From positions 1 through 6,070 of the forward strand of contig JAAYCC010000100.1 of NCBI GenBank assembly GCA_012729875.1: a stretch of DNA of 6,070 bases, written 5' to 3'. How positions within the stretch are numbered: the first letter of the stretch is position 1; each line of letters opens with the position of its first letter. The notes beneath the pieces are model-generated. The model did not search any database and was not told the DNA's origin. It worked only from the letters and a program-made list of their open reading frames with translations. Positions 1 to 5,512 of this stretch are shown here, one piece after another. A program made the position numbers and the translations under genes. This DNA is from Clostridiales bacterium. GTDB taxonomy: Bacteria > Bacillota > Clostridia > Oscillospirales > Oscillospiraceae.

Positions 1-227
1 TAACTCTGTACGCTCTATATATCCCAATGTTTATCATGATGATGAAGAAGGAGAAGGACCTCAACCCCATAAAGCGTTTTGTAATGCCGGCACTGTCCGT
101 TCTAAGCTGTGTGTTTATGGTCTACGCTGCCTGTATAGCCCACAAGACAACAGTACTCTACTATCTTGTCATTTTTCTTATCATCATGCTGATCGGCGCT
201 TTCTTCTCCAAGAAGAGGGCTCTGTAA
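1..227 (+). CDS. C-terminal fragment of a membrane transporter, probably APC-family amino acid permease
   Basis: The reading frame is open to the left edge, so this is the 3' end of a larger gene. An internal ATG at 27 is not a credible start, because the frame continues upstream through codons that look like the end of a membrane helix. Seventy-four residues are visible. They contain the end of one hydrophobic segment (about 1-14), a basic cytoplasmic loop rich in Lys and Asp with the motif EKDLNPIKRF (17-26), a second hydrophobic helix (about 27-46), a third (about 50-68), and a short basic tail SKKRAL. It ends in tandem stops, TAATAA. Two closing helices after a charged loop resemble the last helices of APC-superfamily amino acid permeases of Firmicutes. 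The family call rests on this short tail only, and the substrate cannot be inferred. The gene is convergent with the minus-strand genes that fill the rest of the window. Confidence 0.6.
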   Translation, partial: TLYALYIPMFIMMMKKEKDLNPIKRFVMPALSVLSCVFMVYAACIAHKTTVLYYLVIFLIIMLIGAFFSKKRAL

Positions 228-252
228 TAAGCTCAATAGCTATTAATAATAT

Positions 253-286
253 ATAAGCCCATACCGGTTCTTCGGCATGGGCTTAT
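253..286. terminator. Bidirectional hairpin between convergent genes
   Basis: Inverted repeat with arms at 253-266 (ATAAGCCCATACCG) and 273-286 (CGGCATGGGCTTAT). This is a 14-bp stem with one A/C mismatch and a 6-nt loop, lying 25 nt after the permease stop. On the minus strand the stem begins at the last base of the TAA stop of the GME-fold gene. The flanks are A/T-rich on both sides but have no long uninterrupted T-run, so termination strength is uncertain. A single shared terminator for both convergent transcripts is the simplest reading. Confidence 0.7.
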
Positions 287-1026
287 TATAACATTATTGG
301 GACTGCTGAACCTATATCAAAAATGCGCTTTCCGGTCAGGTACACCGGCTTCACACCATGAGAAAGAAGGAACAGTTCGATCTGAGTCCTGTCCGGGTGC
401 CCGTCAAGCGTTCCGGTAAGTGCAAGTAAATCCGGCGCTATCTTAAATGACGCGCCGCCGATAAAACCTTTATCATAGCCCTCAAGTGAGATATAGCCGT
501 CACGGACAGTCAGCACGTCAAGACCTGCGGCCGCCATTGCTCTTGCCATCCCTCTGTCGGAAGTGACGGCGGCGTTTTCATTGACGATACAGACGGTGCA
601 TTTTGCGTAACCCTGTTTTACGTCTATAAGGCGCGGCTCATTGGGCAGTACGGACAGTGATTTGTTGTGGAAAATTCTCTCGCCAATGACGGCGGCGCAT
701 AGCCCAGCGTCCTCGGGATATTTACACCCGAAGGGCGCTTTTGAGAGAGTTATTTCTGCGCACAGACCGCTCAGAGCAGAGATAAACCCCTCTGTTGCCA
801 CAGCCTCCGACACAACAAGCCTGTTCCCGCCCATGTGCAGAGCGCTCAGATCGACATGGGAACGCAGCCTGGGATCCACTCTTTCATTATTAGGACAGGC
901 AATAACACCGATGCCCAAGCTCATAAGAGCGCCTCCCAATTCGGAGACATAGTCCTCCCCTATTATGACTTGTCCGACAGCTCTGTCCGGAAGGTTTGAA
1001 TTTTTAAAAAAGCCCATTTGCTTCAT
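286..1026 (-). CDS. Uncharacterised GME-fold protein (DUF6873-like)
   Basis: A 246-residue soluble protein with no signal peptide or membrane segment. I recognise it as resembling the DUF6873 family, which is assigned to the guanidino-group-modifying enzyme (GME) fold of arginine deiminases and amidinotransferases; no biochemical function is known to me. Visible blocks are HVDLSALHM (57-65), YPEDAGLC (103-110), ERIFHNK (116-122), QGYAKCTVCIV (138-148), TSDRG (155-159), GFIGGAS (187-193) and a closing FDIGSAVPI (236-244). The alternating strand and loop pattern fits repeated beta-beta-alpha-beta units. No Cys lies near the C-terminus, where classical GME hydrolases carry their nucleophile; the last Cys is 146. 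The ATG overlaps the radA stop as ATGA and has no clear Shine-Dalgarno sequence, so translation is probably coupled to radA. An in-frame ATG three codons later (1015-1017) is an alternative start. The TAA stop abuts the terminator hairpin. Family assignment is from memory of motifs, not a search. Confidence 0.72.
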   Translation of the reverse strand: MKQMGFFKNSNLPDRAVGQVIIGEDYVSELGGALMSLGIGVIACPNNERVDPRLRSHVDLSALHMGGNRLVVSEAVATEGFISALSGLCAEITLSKAPFGCKYPEDAGLCAAVIGERIFHNKSLSVLPNEPRLIDVKQGYAKCTVCIVNENAAVTSDRGMARAMAAAGLDVLTVRDGYISLEGYDKGFIGGASFKIAPDLLALTGTLDGHPDRTQIELFLLSHGVKPVYLTGKRIFDIGSAVPIML

Positions 1027-2384
1027 CCCAAAACGGCAGCTATGGCAGCTCTTATATTCCTGACGGAAATCAGTTCGAGCCCGTCCGGAGCCCTCACATC
1101 GCCGCGCACATGGGCGGGAATTACACAGCGTCTGAAACCTAGACGTGCAATCTCGGCAAGGCGCTGGTTGAGAGCGCTGACACTGCGTATCTCTCCCGTA
1201 AGGCCAACCTCACCAACAGCAGCCAAATCATTACCTATAGGTACATCGTGTTGGCTGGACGCAATCGCCAGTACAGCAGCAAGGTCGGCAGCCGGCTCGT
1301 CCAGTTCAAGACCTCCTATGACGTTTATGTAAGCGTCGCAGCCGCCTACGGCAATACCTCCGCGCTTTTCAATTACGGCGAGCAGAAGCATTGCGCGGTT
1401 GTAGTCTAGTCCGTTGGAGTTGCGCCTTGCAACATTATAGCTGCTGGGCGTTACAAGTGCCTGTATTTCCGCGAGAATGGGACGCGTACCCTCTATCACG
1501 CAGGTGACGCAAGTGCCCGGACTGTTGTCCGGCCTGCCAGAGAGCAGCATCTCCGAGGGGTTCTCCACCTCGCGCAGACCGCTGTCTATCATCTCAAAAA
1601 CGCCTATCTCGTTGGTGGAGCCGAAGCGGTTCTTGGCAGCTCTTAGAATGCGGTAGGACATGCTCCGTTCGCCCTCAAAATATAAAACGCAGTCCACCAT
1701 ATGCTCAAGCACCTTGGGTCCGGCAATTGCCCCGTCCTTGTTGACGTGACCGACGACAAAGGTCGTGATCCCCTCATTTTTTGAAAGCTGCATCAAGGTC
1801 ATTGTGCAGTCCTTGACCTGGCTAACGCTGCCCGCGCTCCCGCTCATTTCGGGATTATACAGGGTCTGAATGGAGTCAACTATCAAAATATCCGGCATAA
1901 GCTCCTCGACTGCCCGCACTGCCTCTGTGATGTCCGTCTCCGCGAGGACATAGAGCGACTGCGCGTCAACGCCGAGCCTGTCCGCCCGCAGCTTGAGCTG
2001 GCGGACGCTCTCTTCTCCGGTGAGATAGAGGATTTTTCCGCTGTCGCCCATAAGCCCGCAGATTTGTAGTAAAAGGGTCGACTTTCCGATGCCCGGGGCG
2101 CCTCCTACAAGGACGAGAGAGCCGCGCACAGCGCCTCCTCCCAGTACGCGGTCAAACTCCTTCATGCCCGTCGAAAAACGCAGCTCATCGCGGGAATCAA
2201 GCTCAGAGAGCTTTTCCGGGCGGCTAAGAGATGTTCTTTTGACCTTTGCGGCTGAAGCCGAGGATTTTGTCTCAGACGGAGCCTCGACAAGAGTATTCCA
2301 AGCACCGCAGCCGGCACAGCGTCCCGCCCATTTGGGCGTCTCAAAACCGCACTCGGAGCAGAAGAAAACAGTTTTAGCTTTCAT
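1023..2384 (-). CDS. radA: DNA repair protein RadA (Sms), RecA-like ATPase
   Basis: A 453-residue protein, the usual length for bacterial RadA. It has an N-terminal C4 zinc finger (Cys9, Cys12, Cys23, Cys26), a RecA-like ATPase core with Walker A GGAPGIGKST (94-103) and Walker B ILIVD (166-170), the RadA signature KNRFG (251-255), and a C-terminal Lon-protease-like domain from about 345 to 453. The Lon catalytic serine region reads DEPAADLA (362-369), so the domain is expected to lack protease activity, as is normal in RadA. Known role of the family: a DNA-dependent ATPase and helicase that promotes branch migration of RecA recombination intermediates, acting in the cytoplasm. The ATG start has a good GAGGTGA site eight bases upstream. 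It follows the amidase gene by 8 bp and overlaps the downstream GME-fold gene by 4 bp, so all three are probably co-transcribed. No defect is visible in any key motif. Confidence 0.97.
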   Translation of the reverse strand: MKAKTVFFCSECGFETPKWAGRCAGCGAWNTLVEAPSETKSSASAAKVKRTSLSRPEKLSELDSRDELRFSTGMKEFDRVLGGGAVRGSLVLVGGAPGIGKSTLLLQICGLMGDSGKILYLTGEESVRQLKLRADRLGVDAQSLYVLAETDITEAVRAVEELMPDILIVDSIQTLYNPEMSGSAGSVSQVKDCTMTLMQLSKNEGITTFVVGHVNKDGAIAGPKVLEHMVDCVLYFEGERSMSYRILRAAKNRFGSTNEIGVFEMIDSGLREVENPSEMLLSGRPDNSPGTCVTCVIEGTRPILAEIQALVTPSSYNVARRNSNGLDYNRAMLLLAVIEKRGGIAVGGCDAYINVIGGLELDEPAADLAAVLAIASSQHDVPIGNDLAAVGEVGLTGEIRSVSALNQRLAEIARLGFRRCVIPAHVRGDVRAPDGLELISVRNIRAAIAAVLG

Positions 2385-2385
2385 T

Positions 2386-2397
2386 TTTCACCTCATA
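2386..2397 (-). promoter_or_regulatory. Ribosome binding site of radA, overlapping the amidase stop
   Basis: On the minus strand the sequence reads ATGAGGTGAAAA directly before the radA ATG. The TGA stop of the upstream amidase gene lies inside this site, next to the AGGTGA core. Ribosomes terminating on the amidase would release at the radA initiation region, which favours coupled translation. Confidence 0.6.
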
Positions 2398-3112
2398 GAT
2401 ATCGCTGTCTGCTGTCGCAGAATACACAGTATGACGAAACAAGGCATAACGCCACCTTGGACTGATAGCCGTCCTCCCGCAGAGCGGCACCTTCCACCGG
2501 GTTTGAGAGAAATCCGCACTCGGCGAGAACAGCTACACAGTCAAGAGAGTTCATGAGATATATGCTGTCTGGTATCTGAACCGCTATACGGCGGTTCTGC
2601 GGATAAAGCACGGTATTCATTTTTTCTTGTACAAGAATTGCAAGCTCCTTGCTCCCGTCGTTGGCAGAGAAAAAAGCCTGTGGCCCGCGCGGCGACGAGG
2701 AGGTAAACTTGTTCTGATGTATGCTTATCAGCACGGCATTTTCCACGCTCTCAATGAGGTCCAGCCTTTTATCCTGGTCGTAACGCTTACGTTTTGCTGT
2801 GGATTTCAGCTCTTCCGGGTAGTTTATTTCCTCGCTTGTGCGTGTCATTTTATACGGAATACCGCAGAAATCACAGATTTCCGCCATCCTCAGAGCGATT
2901 TGAAGGTTTATCTCGCTCTCCTTAACTCCATCGCGAGTTACCGCTCCCCCGTCCTCACCTCCGTGCCCCGGATCTATCACAAGAACATTTTCTATGGAGG
3001 CTCTTTTGAAAGCCGGATGACTGTCGGTTGACGGCGTTAGCAAGAAGATAACCGCAAGTACAACTATTAAGATAAACATGGCAAAAAGAATAAATCGGTT
3101 GCTATCCTGCAA
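2393..3112 (-). CDS. cwlD: CwlD-like N-acetylmuramoyl-L-alanine amidase (Amidase_3)
   Basis: Zinc-dependent amidase that cleaves the bond between N-acetylmuramic acid and L-alanine in peptidoglycan. In spore formers CwlD helps make muramic delta-lactam in the spore cortex. I chose a TTG start at 3112 (239 residues) because GAGGGAG lies seven bases before it. The longer frame from TTG at 3133 has no ribosome site and would start inside a promoter-like element. One N-terminal hydrophobic helix (about 7-25) acts as an uncleaved anchor or signal. The catalytic domain follows: IDPGHGG (46-52, zinc ligand His50), KESEIN (64-69, Glu65), SIHQN (130-134, His132) and AECGFLSN (197-204, catalytic Glu198). 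All key residues are present. It is the first gene of a likely operon with radA, 8 bp downstream. The last 18 or so residues are Cys-rich and unlike the usual amphipathic closing helix. Amidase_3 membership is firm; CwlD rather than another amidase rests on size, single domain and N-terminal anchor. Confidence 0.88.
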   Translation of the reverse strand: MQDSNRFILFAMFILIVVLAVIFLLTPSTDSHPAFKRASIENVLVIDPGHGGEDGGAVTRDGVKESEINLQIALRMAEICDFCGIPYKMTRTSEEINYPEELKSTAKRKRYDQDKRLDLIESVENAVLISIHQNKFTSSSPRGPQAFFSANDGSKELAILVQEKMNTVLYPQNRRIAVQIPDSIYLMNSLDCVAVLAECGFLSNPVEGAALREDGYQSKVALCLVSSYCVFCDSRQRYL

Positions 3113-3120
3113 AGTAATCA

Positions 3121-3128
3121 CTCCCTCT
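3121..3128 (-). promoter_or_regulatory. Shine-Dalgarno site fixing a TTG start for the amidase gene
   Basis: AGAGGGAG on the minus strand, eight bases before the TTG at 3112 counting from its last base. It is the only purine-rich site of this strength in the short leader. An ATG further in at codon 12 would remove much of the hydrophobic anchor and has no comparable site. Confidence 0.6.
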
Positions 3129-3132
3129 GGCA

Positions 3133-3162
3133 ATTGTACGAACTTTGCGGGATGTCCTATGC
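3133..3162 (-). promoter_or_regulatory. Possible sigma-E-like promoter for the cwlD-radA operon
   Basis: Minus strand: GCATAGG (3162-3156), a 15-bp spacer, then CGTACAAT (3140-3133). From memory the Bacillus sporulation sigma-E consensus is KMATATT, 14-15 bp, CATACANT. The -10 block matches at seven of eight positions (counting N) and the -35 block at five of seven. A sigma-A reading (TACAAT as -10) lacks a good -35. The element lies between the secF terminator and the amidase start, where a promoter is needed. The weakness is that a start point 6-8 bases downstream would leave a leader of only about 15 nt that barely retains the ribosome site. Confidence 0.3.
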
Positions 3163-3195
3163 AAAAATGCGGGGAGAAAAACTCCCCGCATTTTT
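3163..3195 (-). terminator. Rho-independent terminator of secD-secF
   Basis: Perfect 14-bp inverted repeat, AAAAATGCGGGGAG at 3163-3176 and CTCCCCGCATTTTT at 3182-3195, around a 5-nt loop. On the minus strand it begins a few bases after the secF TAA and ends in a run of five T. The GC core CGGGGAG is strong. Because the arms carry an A-run and a T-run symmetrically, it could also stop + strand transcripts, although no + strand gene approaches it. Confidence 0.9.
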
Positions 3196-3200
3196 ATGAT

Positions 3201-4109
3201 TTAAGCCTCATCGCCTTTGAATTTATTCCAAAGCGGACCCGCTATGCAGGTGGAGGAATATCCGCCCGCAATGATGCCGACCATCAACGGCAGCGCAAAA
3301 ATGCGGACTGAAGTGACGCCAAAAATAATTATGAGTATGACCGGGAGCAGCGTCGTAATTGTCGTACCTATGCTTCGGCGCATGGATTGCCAGATCGACT
3401 CGTCCACACAGGCGGCGAAGTCGCCGCGGCCGCGCTGCAGCTTGCGGTTCTCACGTATACGGTCGAATACGACTATCGTTGCGTTAATAGAATATCCGAC
3501 TATTGTAAGCGCGGCGGCTATAAAGGTCATGTTCACGGGCAGTCGGCTGATTATTAAGAAAGCAAGCATTATAAGGACATCGTGGAGCAGGCATATAATA
3601 GCGGCAATACCGCTGCGGAATTCAAATCTTATGGTGATGTAGACCAGAATGAGGGCGCAGGCGATAAGCGTGGAAAGAAGAGCTGAGCGCTTAAGGTCGT
3701 TGCCGACGGATGCTGAGACGTATTCCGAGGAGAGAAGCTCGACTTTATCCTCGCCGAATTTCTCTGCAATTTTATCAAATAACTCCTCGCGGGTCTCGCT
3801 TTCAATCTCCACAGTCTTTACCAAAACTGAGGTACCGCTGTTGCCGGAGGTTGTCACATTGGCAGACACACCCGCAACATCTTTGAATATTTTGGCAATA
3901 TCGTCCTGAACCTGCCTTGTGACTTCAGTGCCAAGCTCAAACTCCATGGTTACGCCGCCGGCAAAATCAATGTCAAAGTTAAATGCGGGTACACCAAAAA
4001 ATGTCAGGATAACACCCGTAAGTCCGATGGTACAGAGTATTATAGAAATTGTGGCAAAAATTTTGAACTTTCCGACAAAGCTGAAATTTTTTGAAGAATT
4101 ATCAAACAT
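3201..4109 (-). CDS. secF: Protein translocase subunit SecF
   Basis: A 302-residue membrane protein of the SecD/SecF family, which works with SecYEG to complete export of preproteins, using the proton gradient. One N-terminal helix (about 17-38) is followed by the conserved FDIDFAGG block (45-52), an extracytoplasmic domain (about 53-135), then five helices, roughly 141-160, 165-188, 194-215, 246-264 and 268-290. The family motif NATIVVFDRIREN (209-221) and the RRSIGTTITTLLP block (244-256) are both present. Length is normal for SecF. The ATG has AGGGGGGA five bases upstream, and only 11 bp separate it from the secD stop, whose TAG overlaps that ribosome site. It is the last gene of the secD-secF unit, followed at once by a strong terminator. 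Confidence 0.96.
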   Translation of the reverse strand: MFDNSSKNFSFVGKFKIFATISIILCTIGLTGVILTFFGVPAFNFDIDFAGGVTMEFELGTEVTRQVQDDIAKIFKDVAGVSANVTTSGNSGTSVLVKTVEIESETREELFDKIAEKFGEDKVELLSSEYVSASVGNDLKRSALLSTLIACALILVYITIRFEFRSGIAAIICLLHDVLIMLAFLIISRLPVNMTFIAAALTIVGYSINATIVVFDRIRENRKLQRGRGDFAACVDESIWQSMRRSIGTTITTLLPVILIIIFGVTSVRIFALPLMVGIIAGGYSSTCIAGPLWNKFKGDEA

Positions 4110-4120
4110 ATCCGTCCCCC

Positions 4121-5398
4121 CTATCTTGCGCCGTAAGCCCTAAGGCTCTTGTGCGGAAGCTCCGCAAGGCTTTTGAGTATGAGGTTCGGAACTATCAGCA
4201 TACACGCCATGGACAAAATTACGCCTATAAGCAGGGTCTGAGCAAAGCCGAGAATCGTACCGGTACCCTGCCAGAGCAGCACGATCGCGGCGATTATTGT
4301 AGTCACGTTTGAGTCGATAATTGCGGTATACGCCCTCTTGAAACCGGATTGCACAGAGCTTCGGAGAGTTTTGCCGAGCATAAGCTCCTCTCGCAGACGC
4401 TCGAAAATAATGACATTTGCGTCCACTGCCATTCCAATAGTCAGTATGATACCGGCGATACCCGGCAGACTGAGGTTTACATGGAATATTGTCAATACGA
4501 CAAGGAAGAGCCCGATATACAGAAGCAGTGCAAGGTCGGCCACAAGTCCGGGGACCCTGTAGATGATGACCATATATAACATAACCAGGATGACGCCTAT
4601 GATGCCTGCAAAAATGCTGGTCTCAAGGGACCTCTCACCGAGAGAAGCGCCGACAGACTGCAGCTTAGTATCCTTAAGCTCGAAGGGCAGATGTCCGGCG
4701 GCTATAATGTCCGCAAGATACTGGGCATACTCACGGGAGTCGTCTCTCCCAAGAGATATGATGGGAGTACTTGTATCTATGCCGACGCCTTTATATTGGG
4801 GGTCGACATAGGGAGTACTTATCTCGGCATCGTCCATATAGATAGCTACATAATTGTTGTTTCCGCCGTAGCCTGCGATTTTGGCTGTAGCCTCTTTGAA
4901 TTTTTTTGAGCCCTCCTCTGAGAGCTGGAGAGAAACATAGTATTCAGGAACGCTTGTCTCGCTGATCTGACCGTATGCCGCTGTCGCGCCGGTAACGTCT
5001 TTGCCCTCAAGAATAATGTTGCCCTCATGATCGCGGAACTGTATCAGAGCCGTTGTGCCGAGCATCTGTACGGCTTCCTCGGGGTCGTCCACATTGGGGA
5101 TCTCAACGACGACGCGGTCAGAGCCCGAGAGGTATACATTCGCCTCGGTATAGCCGAGATTATTGAGACGCTGACGCAGCATAGTCTGCGCCGTCTCCAT
5201 TCCAGATGCGACCTCGTCCGACGATGTACCTTCCGGTATGACCGCCTCATAGACTATTTCGGAGCCGCCCACAAGGTCAAGTCCCAGCGATACGCCCTCG
5301 GAAACCTTGGGTATGCCCAAAAAGCCGCAGAGCGCCGCGTAAAAGAACAGAGCGGTAATAATGACTACTGCCGTCAACGTGATTATTACTTTTTTCAT
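4121..5398 (-). CDS. secD: Protein translocase subunit SecD
   Basis: A 425-residue membrane protein, partner of SecF in the accessory Sec translocase complex. It has an N-terminal helix (about 4-27), the conserved LGLDLVGG block (38-45), an extracytoplasmic region with the P1-type domain (about 50-250), then five helices: about 260-281, 284-304, 311-334, 362-380 and 385-408. The fourth holds the family motif GMAVDANVIIFERLREE (322-338), which includes the acidic Asp326 implicated in proton coupling. The length is typical of Gram-positive clostridial SecD and much shorter than the enterobacterial form, which has a larger periplasmic domain. The ATG is preceded by AGGAGGTGG with slightly long spacing (13 bases from AGGAGG). 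It is the first gene of the secD-secF operon behind a strong promoter. secD and secF are separate here, whereas in Bacillus they are fused. Confidence 0.96.
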   Translation of the reverse strand: MKKVIITLTAVVIITALFFYAALCGFLGIPKVSEGVSLGLDLVGGSEIVYEAVIPEGTSSDEVASGMETAQTMLRQRLNNLGYTEANVYLSGSDRVVVEIPNVDDPEEAVQMLGTTALIQFRDHEGNIILEGKDVTGATAAYGQISETSVPEYYVSLQLSEEGSKKFKEATAKIAGYGGNNNYVAIYMDDAEISTPYVDPQYKGVGIDTSTPIISLGRDDSREYAQYLADIIAAGHLPFELKDTKLQSVGASLGERSLETSIFAGIIGVILVMLYMVIIYRVPGLVADLALLLYIGLFLVVLTIFHVNLSLPGIAGIILTIGMAVDANVIIFERLREELMLGKTLRSSVQSGFKRAYTAIIDSNVTTIIAAIVLLWQGTGTILGFAQTLLIGVILSMACMLIVPNLILKSLAELPHKSLRAYGAR

Positions 5399-5408
5399 TG
5401 GTTAAAAC

Positions 5409-5417
5409 CCACCTCCT
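5409..5417 (-). promoter_or_regulatory. Strong ribosome binding site of secD
   Basis: AGGAGGTGG on the minus strand is close to a full complement of the 16S rRNA 3' end. There are 13 bases between AGGAGG and the ATG at 5398, a little longer than ideal. No other start codon in frame lies closer to it. Confidence 0.75.
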
Positions 5418-5429
5418 GCAAACAGAGAT

Positions 5430-5458
5430 ATTATATATTTTCGTGGGTCGAAAGTCAA
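5430..5458 (-). promoter_or_regulatory. Near-consensus sigma-A promoter of secD-secF
   Basis: On the minus strand, TTGACT (5458-5453), exactly 17 bp, then TATAAT (5435-5430). The -35 matches five of six consensus bases and the -10 all six, with optimal spacing. The predicted start point near 5423 gives a leader of about 25 nt that includes the ribosome site. The spacer next to the -10 is A/T-rich. No operator-like inverted repeat is evident, so strong constitutive expression is the simplest reading. Confidence 0.88.
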
Positions 5459-5467
5459 CAAAATAAA

Positions 5468-5499
5468 CGGCCGAAGCGGGTTTTGTACCGCTTCAGCCG
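5468..5499 (-). terminator. Rho-independent terminator of purB
   Basis: Inverted repeat with arms at 5468-5479 and 5488-5499. On the minus strand it reads CGGCTGAAGCGG, an 8-nt loop, then CCGCTTCGGCCG: 12 bp with one G-U pair in RNA. It is followed by TTTATTTTG and begins 13 nt after the purB stop. The T-tract ends only a few bases before the -35 box of the secD promoter. Confidence 0.88.
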
Positions 5500-5512
5500 A
5501 TATATCATGAGC

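Noticed and set aside
27..227. A complete 66-residue small membrane protein starting at ATG 27
   Set aside because: The same frame is open to the left edge with membrane-like residues before the ATG, and no ribosome site precedes it, so it is the tail of a larger transporter gene.
641..952. 103-residue + strand frame antisense to the GME-fold gene
   Set aside because: It lies wholly inside a well-supported gene on the other strand, has no recognisable domain or ribosome site, and its composition is that of a frame shadow.
2089..2556. 155-residue + strand frame spanning the radA 5' end and amidase 3' end
   Set aside because: It is antisense to the RadA zinc finger and Walker A region and to the amidase tail, is low-complexity and Arg/Pro-rich, and matches no family I know.
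2627..3031. 134-residue + strand frame inside the amidase gene
   Set aside because: It is antisense to the zinc-binding catalytic core, with no ribosome site and no domain.
3113..3133. N-terminal extension of the amidase from TTG at 3133
   Set aside because: No Shine-Dalgarno sequence lies upstream, and the codon falls inside a -10-like TACAAT; TTG at 3112 has a proper site.
3217..3642. 141-residue + strand frame inside secF
   Set aside because: Complement of conserved SecF helices; the apparent openness follows from codon bias of the true gene.
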